Below, in pieces: positions 1 to 10,948 of a stretch of DNA of 64,000 bases. Under the pieces are notes generated by a model that worked only from the letters and a program-made list of their open reading frames with translations, was not told the DNA's origin and did no database searches. A program made the position numbers and the translations under genes. Each line of letters opens with the position of its first letter. Positions within the stretch are counted from its first letter, which is position 1. Origin of the DNA: Colocasia esculenta (lineage: Eukaryota; Streptophyta; Magnoliopsida; Alismatales; Araceae); contig CM024759.1 of NCBI GenBank assembly GCA_014218235.1, positions 4,790,712 to 4,854,711 of the forward strand, in the 5' to 3' direction.

Positions 1-1180
1 TCAAGCATAGAATTCAGTTTATAAGGAGGCAATAAGTAGAACAATAGGTAGAATAGAAGCACAAGAACAAGTACATGGGAACACAAATCTCATTTTTAAT
101 CAACTCTTTAACCAGGAAGGCATGAAACCAGGTTGGTGAACATGATATCATCAAGCATAGAATTCAGTTTATAAGGAGGCAATAAGTAGAACAATAGGTA
201 GAATAGAAGCACAAGAGCAAGTACATGGAAACACAAATCTCATTTTTAATCAACTCTTTAACCAGGAAGGCATGAAACCAGGTTGGTGAACATGATATCA
301 TCAAGCATAGAATTCAGTTTATAAGGAGGCAATAAGTAGAACAATAGGTAGAATAGAAGCACAAGAACAACTACATGGGAACACAAATCTCAATAGTACA
401 TATACTCTTTAACCAGGAAGGCATAGAAGCAGGTTTGTGGACATTATATTATGAAGCATAAATTTCAGTTTATACGGAGGGAGGTAATAAGTAAAACAAT
501 AGGTAGAATAGAAGCACAAGAACAAGTACATGGAAACACCAATAATCAATTTTAATCAACTCTTTAACCAGGAAGGCATGAAAGCAGGTTTCTGAACATG
601 ATATCATCAAACATAGAATTCAGTTTATAAGGAGGCAGTAAGTAGAACAATAGGTAGAATAGAAGCACAAGAACAACTACATGGGAACACAAATCTCAAT
701 AGTACATATACTCTTTAACCAGGAAGGCATAGAAGCAGGTTTGTGGACATTATATTATGAAGCATAAATTTCAGTTTATACGGAGGGAGGTAATAAGTAA
801 AACAATAGGTAGAATAGAAGCACAAGAACAAGTACATGGAAACACCAATAATCAATTTTAATCAACTCTTTAACCAGGAAGGCATGAAAGCAGGTTTCTG
901 AACATGATATCATCAAACATAGAATTCAGTTTATAAGGAGGCAGTAAGTAGAACAATAGGTAGAATAGAAGCACAAGAACAACTACATGGGAACACAAAT
1001 CTCAATAGTACATATACTCTTTAACCAGGAAGGCATAGAAGCAGGTTTGTGGACATTATATTATGAAGCATAAATTTCAGTTTATACGGAGGGAGGTAAT
1101 AAGTAAAACAATAGGTAGAATAGAAGCACAAGAACAAGTACATGGAAACACCAATAATCAATTTTAATCAACTCTTTAAC
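1..1180. repeat. Tandem array, about 150-bp unit with 306-bp higher-order dimers
   Basis: Two near-identical 150-bp units occupy 1-150 and 151-300. From 301 the array switches to a 306-bp dimer made of two diverged monomers, with matching starts near 301, 607 and 913. Each monomer carries the same landmarks: a GAATTCAGTTTATA-like start, AACAATAGGTAGAATAGAAGC, and CTCTTTAACCAGGAAGG. The array stops abruptly after CTCTTTAAC at 1180 and probably extends left of the window. It shows no long reading frame. It may be an intronic or intergenic minisatellite. The periodicity is read directly from the sequence; function is unknown. Confidence 0.95.
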
Positions 1181-2093
1181 ATGCTTACATGCATTGTATG
1201 CTTACTTTCAGGCTACCAGTTCTAGGATAACCTCTATTGCATTTGGGACATTTCATTGCATTAGCTAATCCATTTGGCTTTCTTGTTTATGCATAAGATT
1301 GCTATTTATCTTTTTTATGGATAAGTAGTACACAGTCATATCAGGCATATGAACTTGTGCTTCACCAGTCTGAGTTGTCATTCCAGTGCCAGAGTTTTTT
1401 TTTCGCTGTCTACTTGAGCAAAAAAACAAGCACTATCCAATCTGTATATTTATCTGTAGATCATAGAAACTTTTGAAAGATCCTTGTTGGTATAACAGGT
1501 GAGAGGAAAGAGGGAGGACAACATAAACTGGACAGTTGAATGGACAGCATAAACTGATCAATTTTTATTTATGTTGGAAGAACTATAACTATGCTTCTTG
1601 CAAAAAAAAGCCTCAGGATTATAGTGCATTTTTGTTATCTGTTAACTTATGGTTGCTGCCATGTTCTTAGTCATTTATGTACAAATTTAGATTACTCACA
1701 CCCTCAACATATCCACATGTTCTTGATCAAGGGTCCGCAAACTTCAATATATTGCTCAGCTTGAAGGAACTGTCAAAGGGAATGTCATAAGGGCTGCAGA
1801 ATTGGACTTATATAGAAAGCAAATTGACATTTCAATAACATGAAGATAGGTCATGCGAAAGATCAGATACACATTGCAGCGCTTCTATCAGTCCTCATAG
1901 TAGAGAAAGGAAACACACTAATGTATACATAGGGCAGTCAAAGGGTATACAAGAAATCTAACCTTTGTTCTGCTGAAAGTTCAGAAAATCTGGACATTCC
2001 TCCCATGATCATGAATGCATTGACATATATAAAACACAACCCTCATTAGTCACAAATTGGAAGATAAAAAAAAAAAATTGGTAAAGAACTCAC
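1181..2093. other. Non-coding stretch, possibly intron of a minus-strand gene
   Basis: AT-rich sequence with no convincing reading frame. If the GT donor at 2093/2092 on the minus strand is real, this stretch would be the start of its first intron. I see no recognisable mobile-element ends. Confidence 0.4.
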
Positions 2094-2271
2094 CTCCGGA
2101 ACAACAGGTTGAACTGAAGAACACCACTTTCGCAAGAGGGTGACAAATGGACACGGTCGGGGTTTTATAGAGAAGGAAGGGGGAAGGAAGGGTGCAGTCA
2201 CGGGTGCACAGGGCATCGCCAGAGTTCAAACTTACCAGGGTGAAGGAACGGGCAACGCACAGTACAGTCAA
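2094..2271 (-). other. Candidate first exon ending in a consensus 5' splice donor
   Basis: On the minus strand an open frame starting at 2271 runs to a strong donor, GGAG followed by GTGAGTTC, with the GT at 2093/2092. Upstream on the same strand lies the GC-rich region typical of a plant 5' end. The peptide matches nothing I recognise, and the rest of the gene would lie left of 1. This could equally be a chance match to a donor consensus. Confidence 0.25.
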
Positions 2272-2439
2272 AGCCGAAGGACGATTCTTCGCACGGCCTC
2301 ACATAGGAAGGACGGGAAAAGGGGAACCTTCTGACAGAGAATCCAAATCACGGGCAAAAGGGAAGAGATTCGCGCGTGGATGGTGGACAGCTTTCTACCT
2401 TTTCTCTTCTTCTTTAACGGCGGGCGGAAACATGGCAGC

Positions 2440-2965
2440 GAGGAGGTAGCAGGTCCAGGGAACGACGCCGGAGAAGGCTGGAGCAAGCCTCGTCTGCGAC
2501 GGCCGGAGGTAGCAGGACCGGGGAGCGATGGCGGAGAGAAAGCCTCGTCTGCGATGGCGGAGGTAGCAGGACCGGGGAGCGATGGCGGAGACCAAGCCTC
2601 GTCTGCGATGGCGGAGGTAGCCGGTCGGAGAGGGCAGCGATGGCGGCGATAGCCGCTCGGAGAGGGCAGCGATGGCAGGGGTAGCCGCTTGGAGAGGCCA
2701 GCGATGGCGGGGATTTCTCGGGAGGAAGAGAGGTCACATCGCCCTCTCCGATGGCGGAGGTAGCAGGACCGGGGAGCGATGGCGGAGAGAAAGCCTTGTC
2801 TGTGATGGCCGGAGGTAGTAGGACCGGGGAGCGATGGCGGAGACCAAGCCTCGTCTGCGATGGCGGAGGTAGCCGGTCGGAGAGGGCAGCGATGGCGGGG
2901 GTAGCCGCTCGGAGGGCCAGCGATGGCGGGGATTTCGCGGGAGGAAGAGAGGTCACATCGCCCAT
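2440..2965. repeat. GC-rich minisatellite with a roughly 240-bp duplication
   Basis: Short units such as GATGGCGGAGGTAGCAGG and ACCGGGGAGCGATGGCGGAG repeat with variation. A longer block (about 2508-2744, ending GAGGTCACATCGCC) is repeated as about 2749-2963 with small deletions. Both strands stay open for 90 to 180 codons here, which low-complexity GC-rich repeats produce without coding. It may be the upstream part of the candidate minus-strand gene. Confidence 0.85.
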
Positions 2966-3086
2966 GTGTCGTGCCAGACGCGTACGGGGAGGGACAAATG
3001 GGGTAGCCAGAGGTGGGTTAACTCCAGCCGCGGGGTGAGGGTGGGTTAGGTATAGGTGAGTTAACTCAGAGTTAACTCACTTTTAA

Positions 3087-3215
3087 CCACTTTAGATGTG
3101 AGTTAACTCTAACACACATCCAAAGTGCTTTTTGAGTTAACTCAGAGTTAACTAGAGTTAACTCTGAGTGTTAACTAGAGTTAACTCTGAGTTAACTCAC
3201 ATCCAAAGTGGCCCT
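3087..3215. mobile_element. Small palindrome-rich TIR element (MITE-like)
   Basis: A terminal inverted repeat is visible: 3087-3108 (CCACTTTAGATGTGAGTTAA...) and 3190-3211 on the opposite strand match at 21 of 22 positions. Between them are many copies of the palindrome GAGTTAACTC and the half-site AGAGTTAACT. Related GAGTTAACTC copies also lie just outside at 3056-3080, so the true left end may be further out. I could not define a target-site duplication. The size and structure fit a miniature inverted-repeat element. Confidence 0.55.
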
Positions 3216-4147
3216 AAAGGTTTAGGAGGTGATTGGGAGACATAACGAGCCACTACTAGCGATGGTTCAATTGCTAATACCCCTCAAAGAAAATAAATAA
3301 ATAAATGAATATGGATAAGTATATGTATATATATTGTATATATAAATCCCTCTATATGACTGACGTTATTGAGCGAGTGTGACCACCTCCATAGCTCTCA
3401 AATTCTACCTCATCTTTCAGGGGGCTTCGAGTGCCATGAAATGTTCAAAAACCTTCCTAGATACGGATAAGGTATAAGGTTGGGCAACTACAAAAGATCT
3501 GAACTTCCTGTGCTACCTAACCCTCCAAGATGGTACTGAGACTCTCTATCAAGAACCCACCCCTGGTATGTCAGCAGACACAAATAAGGTGGGCTCTGTA
3601 GTTACGTGTAAGGGGCAAGCAGCAAGTCAAGCTCTTGCGAAATACATCACTACTTCCAGGCGAAGGCCCAACTTGTAACACCTTCATGTTGTGATGTTTG
3701 GACAAAGAAAAGCCCGCCCAGGTGTTCTTTCATAATGGCCAATTTTTCGGTAGTCTAATTAGTACTTTCATGCAACAGTAGAGGAAATGACGGGCAGGAC
3801 TTTGACAAACTTTAAGCTAAGCTAGTGGTGGGTGAGAGCTCAGCTCAGGGTGTGCGCTCTCGTGTGTGACTTCTCAAGATGATTTACCCAAAAAGAGAGA
3901 GAGAGAGAGAGAGCGCTCAGCTCAAAGAACTTCGAAAAATATTGCTTGGAGGATAACGAAGGGCATAAGATGATAGCTACTCTTGGGCTGTGCTATCTCC
4001 GTTTTAGTCATTGAAAGACAATAAGATGAAACTCTATTCAGAATATCAAACCATTGCTGCCGCCCAATGATCATGTCAGTCATTTATCATAGTGTTTATT
4101 TATTTTTGGTTGGAAAAAGAGCTGACACGGATAGCTCCCACGCTCTT
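3216..4147. other. Non-coding stretch with simple repeats
   Basis: No gene-like frame. It contains a TATATA-rich tract around 3320-3350, an (AG)n microsatellite at about 3893-3914, and otherwise unique-looking sequence. I see no element boundaries. Confidence 0.5.
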
Positions 4148-4698
4148 AAATCTTGGGTGTCAGCCAAGTCTGCACAGGCTGATGAGACTCACCTCGGCTT
4201 GGGTCTGAGGTAGATGGCCTCAGCTTCATCCCATGTGGAGGGCGAGACTACTAGAATCGTAAGTGTTGTGGCTTGCATAATGGCTCACTACTCGATCGTT
4301 GGGTTAATGGCTGTAGATCGTGCCCACCGTAACGGAAACCATAAAGGCAATGATCTGGCTGACAAGACGTGACATTTATGATGACGTGGGATGAGATCCG
4401 TGGCAATGCTGGACGACTCGAAGGTGCGTGGCCTAGTTCTATATAGGGATACGTTCGATGCTTATAGGTACGCACACTCCTCCCCATTCTCTGCCATTCT
4501 TCTTGGTCATCTATTGACTTGAGCGTCAGAGTGCCTTCCCATCGAGGCTCTTCGATGGTCTTATAAGTCTCGAGCGTAGGTCGGATGGCAACTCGTTGGT
4601 GAAGCAGACGTCTCGGCTTCAGCAATCTCGGCCTAAGTTGACATTAGGAGAACAACAACAACATTTTTGACGTCATCTGTGGAAAGCGCTTGACATCC

Positions 4699-4905
4699 AT
4701 GGCTCCCAAGGCAAGTCCCTCATCAACCCAACCAATGAGAACAACGCCCTCGTCGAGACCCCCTGAAGAGGTTGTCAGTGGAGGTTCTGGCTCCAGAAAC
4801 CAAGAATCAACAACACCATCGTTCCTCGACTGGGTAGAGTAGTCCTTTGAGGGCATGAAGTAGATGCCGAATCAGCTGATGGAGTAGAATAGACAGCTTC
4901 TTGAG
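4699..4905 (+). pseudogene. gag N-terminal fragment of the Tat-type element
   Basis: An ATG at 4699 opens a frame beginning MAPKASPSSTQP, rich in Pro, Ser and Thr like other Tat gag N-termini, then reaches SFLDWVE and a TAG stop. The frame continues beyond as a decayed Gln-rich segment. The hAT-like element interrupts it at 4906. Sequence resuming at 6246 is Ala/Pro/Thr-rich, as expected for the continuing gag linker, and also carries stops. Decayed; no product is expected. Confidence 0.5.
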
Positions 4906-6237
4906 TAGGGTTGCAAACGAACCAATACACTCGACGAGCAGCTCGATGTTCGACTCGATAAAAACTCGACTCGGCTCGTTTATTAAACTAACGAGCAGAG
5001 TTTGAACAAAAAAATAAGCTCGGTTCATAAACGAGCCGAGCTTGAACAAAAGTATACTCGACTCGATTATGTTCGCGAGTAGCTCGTTAAGATACTCGAT
5101 AAAATATTCATTAAGATACTCGATAAATTACTCGTTAATATATTCGATTAATTCTCGTTAATATGTTTGTTAAATTACTTATTCTGTCACTTCATATAAT
5201 ATTAGATAAATTACTTGTTAAGTATAAAGATACAAATATATTTATATATTTTTATAAATTTATTGTTGAATTATAAAATACTATGAGAACTTATATGTAA
5301 TTATGTAAATGAATACTAGACAAGGGCATAAACACAAAAATTAATATCTCAAGGTGCCTCCGTATACCACCATCTTCTTCCTCCCGGGTCCTCATGCCCC
5401 TACGCAGCCGTGCTACAGATGTGGCCCCCGGCGGGGCTGAGGGAGTGAGAGGCGCACGAACCGCATCGCCCCGCCCGATCTCTCCAAGTGTCACCTCGCC
5501 ACCACCTCGGACGCCTCCGACGCCAAGGAGTTGGAGTGCTGCCGCCCTACTCCGACACCCCCGCGGTCGAGTTCGCCGTGCCGAGCTTCAGCCAGCTGCG
5601 GCTTCGCCGTGCCGCCCACCTCCTCGACCCCGAGTCCCCGACTACATCAGCAAGATCGAGTTGGCCGCCCACCTACTTCGCCCGTTCGCCGTGCCGCCCA
5701 CCTACTTCGCCGTGCAAATACCCTCCCCACCCCACCCCCTGCTCCCAGCCTCCCACTCCGTCGACTGCCCAATGCCCATAGCGTTTTCACTGCTCTTAAT
5801 CCCATATCGGAGAGTAGAAAAAATTGTTGAGGTTATATTCTATAAAACGACCTCCCCACCCAGCACTCGAAAGCGCCTGAGCCATCTAGCACTCGTACGG
5901 GGTTTAATTTTTTTTTGAGATTACAGCTCCCGTGTTGGGAGGGAAAAAATATTTTTTAAATATAAACAATTGTAATCTAAATCGTGTACATACTCGTTTA
6001 AGTACTCGGTTTTGAACTCGTTTGTGTAAACGAGTAGCTCGTCTGATTAAAGCTCGTTTGTGTAAACGAGTGGCTCACCGAGTCGAGTTTGAACACTGTA
6101 AATTTTAATCGAGCCGAGTTCGAACATCAATTTTAATACTCGTCGAGTAACGAGCCGAGTTCGAGCTCAGTTTTAAATGAACGAGTCGAGTTCGAGCAGA
6201 GCCCTACTCGGCTCGGCTCGGATCGTTTGCACCCCTA
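4906..6237. mobile_element. Non-autonomous hAT-like element, 1332 bp
   Basis: The left end TAGGGTTGCAAACGA and the right end, read on the other strand, TAGGGGTGCAAACGA match at 14 of 15 positions. Both are flanked by the 8-bp duplication TTCTTGAG (4898-4905 and 6238-6245), which with these ends fits the hAT superfamily. Subterminal regions are packed with ACTCG and GAGCTCG motifs in both orientations. The middle (about 5340-5800) is GC-rich, unlike the AT-rich flanks, with open frames of up to 174 codons. There is no transposase. Confidence 0.9.
5340..5800. other. GC-rich internal segment of the hAT-like element, possible captured host DNA
   Basis: This block has sharply higher GC than the surrounding element and overlapping open frames rich in Pro, Ser and Arg. 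Internal reiteration (CGCCGTGCCGCCCACCT repeated near 5585, 5690 and 5710) shows part of it is a local repeat. I recognise no protein. It could be a captured gene fragment, as known for Pack-type elements, or simply a GC-rich repeat. Confidence 0.35.
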
Positions 6238-6245
6238 TTCTTGAG

Positions 6246-6537
6246 GCTCACCAGGTGGCTGCCTCGGATACAACGTTGGCAGCAGCGACAACGGCAAGCC
6301 CTCCACAAGCATCGGCTTTGCAGACTCCTTCGCCTCTTCCTGCTCCGACGATTAGGTGTGATGGTCACCCCACCACGGCGGCGGCACACTCGGCTTCGCC
6401 CCCACCATCAGCCATCTAGGTGGCGCCTCTCATTGCCTAGACGATAGCGGATCTGGTGGTGCTGCAAGTTTTGGAGGCCAACCATTTTTTGTTGGAGTCA
6501 ATGTCGACCAGGGAGCACATTACGACTGGAGAGCCTT
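6246..6537 (+). pseudogene. Continuation of the interrupted Tat-type gag
   Basis: Starting at the right copy of the target duplication, the sequence reads as an Ala/Pro/Ser/Thr-rich segment with several stops, ending where the next LTR begins at 6538. It is assigned to gag only because it abuts the hAT-like insertion. Confidence 0.4.
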
Positions 6538-6753
6538 TGTAACACCTAAATTTTATATTATGAAATTAGATAATTAATTTATGATATATAATCAGTATAA
6601 ATATTATTTTAGACCAATGTATTCCACTAAGTTGACACCAAGATTTTAAAACATGGAGACAAATGAATGCACCATAATTTGTAGCACATTCAAAGTAGCT
6701 TATACATAAAATTTCATTTTAACCAGTCATCACTTGAATGTTAAATAAAGAAG

Positions 6754-6756
<3 letters not shown>

Positions 6757-6816
<60 letters not shown>
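6757..6816. repeat. (TA)n microsatellite inside the LTR
   Basis: About 30 uninterrupted TA dinucleotides. It could serve as a TATA-like region for the LTR, but no specific promoter can be claimed. Confidence 0.95.
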
Positions 6817-6819
<3 letters not shown>

Positions 6820-7289
6820 CATTTCTTTCTTACGTAGGTAAGATTATGTAAGATAAAATCTTACCTTTACAAAGTTTTCAACACGTATCTATATACGTGT
6901 TAACATATCGTAAAATCTCCTGTAACGTGAGTAAAATCGGCGAGCGATGGAAATCAAGAAGATCATCGTCCTCCAGCTATCCTGTAAAAATCTTTCCCCA
7001 CATAGTGTCAAATTCTATAAAGCCTTAAACCAATTCACCTTGGCTAATACATTTGAATGTTGTTGCTGGTCTCTATGTTGCCGAGAAGGACGTGTCCCTG
7101 AAGTCTAGAGAAGAAGGTTATTAAGGAAGGAATGAAGTTATGTTGATATACCTACTCATTTTCTGAATTTCCTTCACTTAGTCATCATAGCTTTATTCCT
7201 TTGCTTTCATTGGATGGCTAGTCTTGTTTTGGTCCAAATGAAAGTCCCAATCCATCACCATAGATGAGAAAGAAATCCAGTTTTCTGCA

Positions 7290-7800
7290 ACGACGAAATC
7301 GGTCGACTGATTCTCCAAATCGGACGACCGATTATCTCTCTGTTTGACTACCCGAGAGAGAAAAGAGGAGATATGGGGAGTTTAAGGAGTTCAAATAAGT
7401 CTAAACAATATGTACAATTGTAGAGTAAGTTCTCCTCTTTTATTCCTAATTGTCTATTTTCATTCCCAGGCTAGCAAAGTTGGTGTGATTTTGACCTATC
7501 TGATTCCGATTTTTTCAGAATCGGTCGACCGAAAATCAAAATTTGGTCGACTGATTCACACAGACCTTAATTGGATGACCAATTTTGTTCTTCCGGTCGA
7601 CCAATTTCATCTTAAATCCAGAATCAAGTTACTTGGTAGGTCAGTCGACTGATTTTGTATTTTCGGTCGACCGATTTTATTCTTCAGGTCGACCCATGTC
7701 ACCTTAAATTTGAGAATCAAGCTACTGGGTAGGTCGGTCGATCGATTTTATCTTTATGGTCGATCGATTTTGTTCTTCAGGTCGACCGAATTCTAGTTTT
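7290..7800. repeat. Cluster of GGTCGACCGATTTT-like palindromic motifs in the LTR
   Basis: A dozen or so variants of TCGGTCGACCGATTT occur in about 510 bp, many centred on the palindromes GTCGAC or GATCGATC. Part is a tandem duplication: TCTTAAATCCAGAATCAAG near 7610 recurs as CTTAAATTTGAGAATCAAG near 7703. Confidence 0.85.
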
Positions 7801-8727
7801 GCTTAACAGTAAGCTTCTGGATTATGAACCAAGGTTGGTATTCCACTTATCTTGATTCTAAAGAGACTTGACCAACACAGTAACCTATTTAACTGTGTAT
7901 CAAATATTCCTTGATCACTCTTGCTCATTCTAACCAATTATTTGACCCTCATATCTTCAGTTGTTGGGATACTCGTTTACAGAAACTTGTACTTTATGAA
8001 CTGTTATACTCTTGATGAGTACCCAAAAGCCTTATATGCATGATTATCTAAAATGGAAATGGATGACAATTTTGGATCTTTGGACTCACTTGAATATTAT
8101 GCCTATGCAAATGGGGGTCGGTCCAGTCCCGAGAGGAGTACTCGAATTTGTTTACTAGTTGTATGGAACGATAATGGATCATTTGAGTGATTGACATGCA
8201 CCACTATATGCAAGATTTTAGTCTACATTTCCATTAATGGTATTACAAAATGAATTATAATTGCTTGATTATTGATTGATTCAGAACAACTCTGTTATAA
8301 GATGATCATTTTACCAGTTTCACGATGTAATTTTGGGTACTAATTTGTGCTTTCCTATTGTATGGTATACATGTCCAATTCTCTCCCTATGCTACCCTTC
8401 ATCCTTTACTTTTCTTGTGTATAGAAGGTAAATCTGTCTGGGCACAACTACTCATGCATTCATACTTTTCTTTCAGGAATTCAAGATGGAAGCTCTCAAG
8501 GGAATTGTGTGTTGAGCGACTCTTAGAAATTAACAACCCGAATTTTCATTAGAATTTAGCAATCTAGAGTATTGTAAATATTAACTTTAAACTCTCAATT
8601 TATGTAAACAATATTGTATAATTTCACTGCACTACTTTATGAATGCAATTGAAGGACTTTATTTCTATAACGTTGGAACTTTGTCATTTCTAAAAATTAT
8701 CAATTTTTAGGACATGACAGGTTTATT

Positions 8728-8739
8728 TGGTATCAGAGC
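8728..8739 (+). promoter_or_regulatory. Primer-binding site, initiator-Met tRNA type
   Basis: TGGTATCAGAGC is complementary to the 3' end of plant initiator Met tRNA and lies 8 bp after the LTR end. It would prime minus-strand DNA synthesis. Confidence 0.9.
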
Positions 8740-8842
8740 GGAGTTTTTGATAAACCAGACAATGACCTGTGAGATGGGTAGAAATATGGGAAGTTAGCCC
8801 TAAAAATAGTTGAGATCATTTCATTTTATGTAGATTAACAAA

Positions 8843-10295
8843 ATGGAAATGAATGCACGTGAAATGTTACTCCTAGCTATGGAACTGCTACGACAAGACA
8901 TAGAATTATATGCACAAGCTCAACGTGAGGCACATTTGAAGATTAAAGAAGAAGTGTTGAAATTGACCAGTGGGGCCTTCCTTGTGGGTAGCCCAGTCTC
9001 ATCCTTGGGATCCATGGCAGTAGTCATGGGTAATTTAGATGAATTAAAAGTCAGTCAAGACATGCGATCACACCAAGTTGAAGAATATTGAGATGTTAGG
9101 ACTGAGGCTGCCAGAGAACTATATTACAATCAAGAAGATGCCCAGGAACCGTCTTCGGGATCCACTACTAACCAATGAATCAAGATAGAACTTAAGGAAA
9201 CCCACTTTTTTTAACCTCTCTTGTATAATAATAAGTTAATTTTGTGGAAATACGAGATGTTGGTATAGAGGGAGGTTTGGGAAGCTAATGTGATAATTTT
9301 CAGTTTATTAACATAAGACATGAATGTAATGTGTAGTGTGTAATAGAATCTATAATATATGCAAATTTTATGGTTATGGTTTGCAATGTTAACATGTGAC
9401 ATTTTGAATATCTCATATTACTTTCTAAATGAGTCATGGAAAGAAGAGGTGAAGCATGGAAGAGGATGGAGGATACAATACATGGTATAACAAGAGCATT
9501 GAAATGGTACCCAGAATAACTCTCTCAATGGAATCAATATATTAAAGAAATTTTGCAGTTTAAATCCCCCTCATTTTTTAGGAAGTACTGATCTAGATGA
9601 AGCTAAAAATTGGGTTAAGGAAATTGTAAGAATTTTAAGAATTATCATGTGTCAGGAGGAGGATAAAGCCCTCCTAGCAACATATCAACTAGACAGGGAT
9701 GCCCGAGCTTGGTGGAAAGTTGCGGAGGCTACCTTACAGGATGTGAATCAGTTATCCTAGGGTGAGTTTGTTGAGTTATTCAATGAACGATATTTCTCTG
9801 AAGTAGTCCAACAGAAGAAGGCAATGTATTTTATCAACTTGAAATAACAATGACTAACAATAGCAGAATATGAGGCACAATTTGCTCGATTGTCAAAGTA
9901 TGATCTTCACTTGATAACTACATAAAAGTTAAAAGCAAAGAGCATCATGAATGGATTACGTCCAATCTTTATCACTCAGCTGACACCTCACTTGATTACT
10001 ACTTATTCTGAGATGGTTAAGAGGGCTTTAGCTTTTGAAGTTGCCACTGAAATGGTAGAGAAAATTAAAGGAAAATCTAGTGAAAGCTCTACAGTTGTTG
10101 AGCGTAAAAGGAAGTTTGAAGTTGGAAATACATCCTCCGCAACTTGTCAAGAAGCCAGGGAAGACTACGACTAGAAATAAAGATGTTTGCCATCATTGCC
10201 ATCTCAGTGGACATGAAGCAAAGAATTGTTGGAGAATGTTAGGAGCTTGTCTATGATGTGGAAGTAATCAGCATCGAATTACTAATTGTCCTTTT
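8843..10295 (+). pseudogene. Decayed gag polyprotein of the 6.5-17.5 kb Gypsy element
   Basis: The first ATG-led piece (8843-9091) is a short acidic N-terminus. From about 9560 the sequence matches a retrotransposon gag core: DEAKNWVKEI, then RAWWKV, then FNERYF in the usual order. A CCHC knuckle reads CHHCHLSGHEAKNC near 10190. Several in-frame stops and at least one frameshift break it. The region 9180-9430 is AT-rich and unrecognisable. It precedes the protease in the normal gag-pol order. No functional product is expected. Confidence 0.75.
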
Positions 10296-10760
10296 ATGCC
10301 AAAGGCACCTTCCACACATAATCCAAGACCCAGGCAAGGACGACTGCAAGTTATACAAGAAGTTGAATTAGAATGTCAAGAGGAAGGTGGGCTTGTGAAA
10401 GGTACAATAATTGTGAACTCTAAAGCTGCCTATGTTTTATTTGATTATGGTGCAACACATTCCTTTATTAGTCAAATATTTGCTAGATTATTTGGAGTAC
10501 ATATAGTTCCACTATCAGAAAAATTTGAAGTTGCTACACCTCTTGGTAAAAGAAAAGAACTTAATTGCTACTGCCCAACTAGTGCAATAGTAATTAAATG
10601 GTATAACTTTCTTAGAGATTTAATATGTTTGGAAATGTGAGATTATGATGTAATCCTTGAAGTTGATTGGCTATCTAAACATCATATTGGATTAGACTGC
10701 CATTATAAACAGTTAACATTTTGTATGAGGAAATTCCACCAGTAAGTTTTAATAAACCTC
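10296..10760 (+). pseudogene. Decayed aspartic protease region
   Basis: A 114-codon open stretch carries FDYGATHSFIS, the retropepsin-like active-site context. The usual D-S/T-G triad reads D-Y-G, a change expected to abolish catalysis. Further on, DVILEVDWLSKH matches the downstream conserved D-x-I-L-G-x-D-W-L block, with Gly changed to Glu. Stops follow. Confidence 0.7.
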
Positions 10761-10948
10761 ATGTACAATGTGTACTTCTAATATCTGCAGTTAAAGCATA
10801 TAAGTTGGTGAAGAATGGGTGTTAAGGATATTTAGCGTCTGTAATAATGATAAATCATAATATTATAGGCTTGGAAAATATTCTCGTAGTTTGATATTTT
10901 TCTAATATATTCTCTGAAGAACTACCTGGTTTACCTCCAAGTAGGGAA
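10761..10948 (+). pseudogene. Degenerate protease-RT linker
   Basis: A broken continuation of pol with multiple stops between the protease and RT segments. The order and spacing fit a Gypsy polyprotein. Confidence 0.5.

Larger units (their letters stand above)
4148..6537 (+). mobile_element. 5' remnant of a Tat-type Gypsy retrotransposon
   Basis: A probable LTR ends with ACA at 4663. It is followed by TTTTTGACGTCATCTGTGGA, a degraded copy of the primer-binding region seen in the Tat element at 16307-16325 (TTTTGGCGACGTCTGTGGGA on its coding strand). A gag start follows 36 bp downstream. The hAT-like element at 4906-6237 splits the gag region, which resumes at 6246. At 6538 the element is cut off by the LTR of the next retrotransposon. 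Protease, RT and the 3' LTR are absent. The LTR start at 4148 (TGT) is a guess. Confidence 0.55.
6538..8719 (+). mobile_element. 5' LTR (2.2 kb) of a Gypsy retrotransposon
   Basis: It starts TGTAACACC and ends GACATGACA, the TG...CA pattern of LTRs. The initiator-Met primer site sits 8 bp downstream. It contains a (TA)n tract and a cluster of GTCGAC palindromes. No second copy is in the window, so the start rests on the TGTAACACC consensus and on the end of the preceding gag remnant. Confidence 0.75.

Noticed and set aside
1..1180. CRISPR-like array
   Set aside because: The whole unit repeats, without unique spacers, and the sequence is a plant genome.
2414..2965. 183-codon minus-strand frame and 90-95 codon plus-strand frames
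   Set aside because: They lie wholly in the GC-rich minisatellite and are open on both strands, as low-complexity repeats are.
5394..5918. 174-codon frame in the hAT-like element
   Set aside because: Overlapping frames in the same GC-rich block are equally open and none resembles a known protein. Kept only as possible captured DNA.
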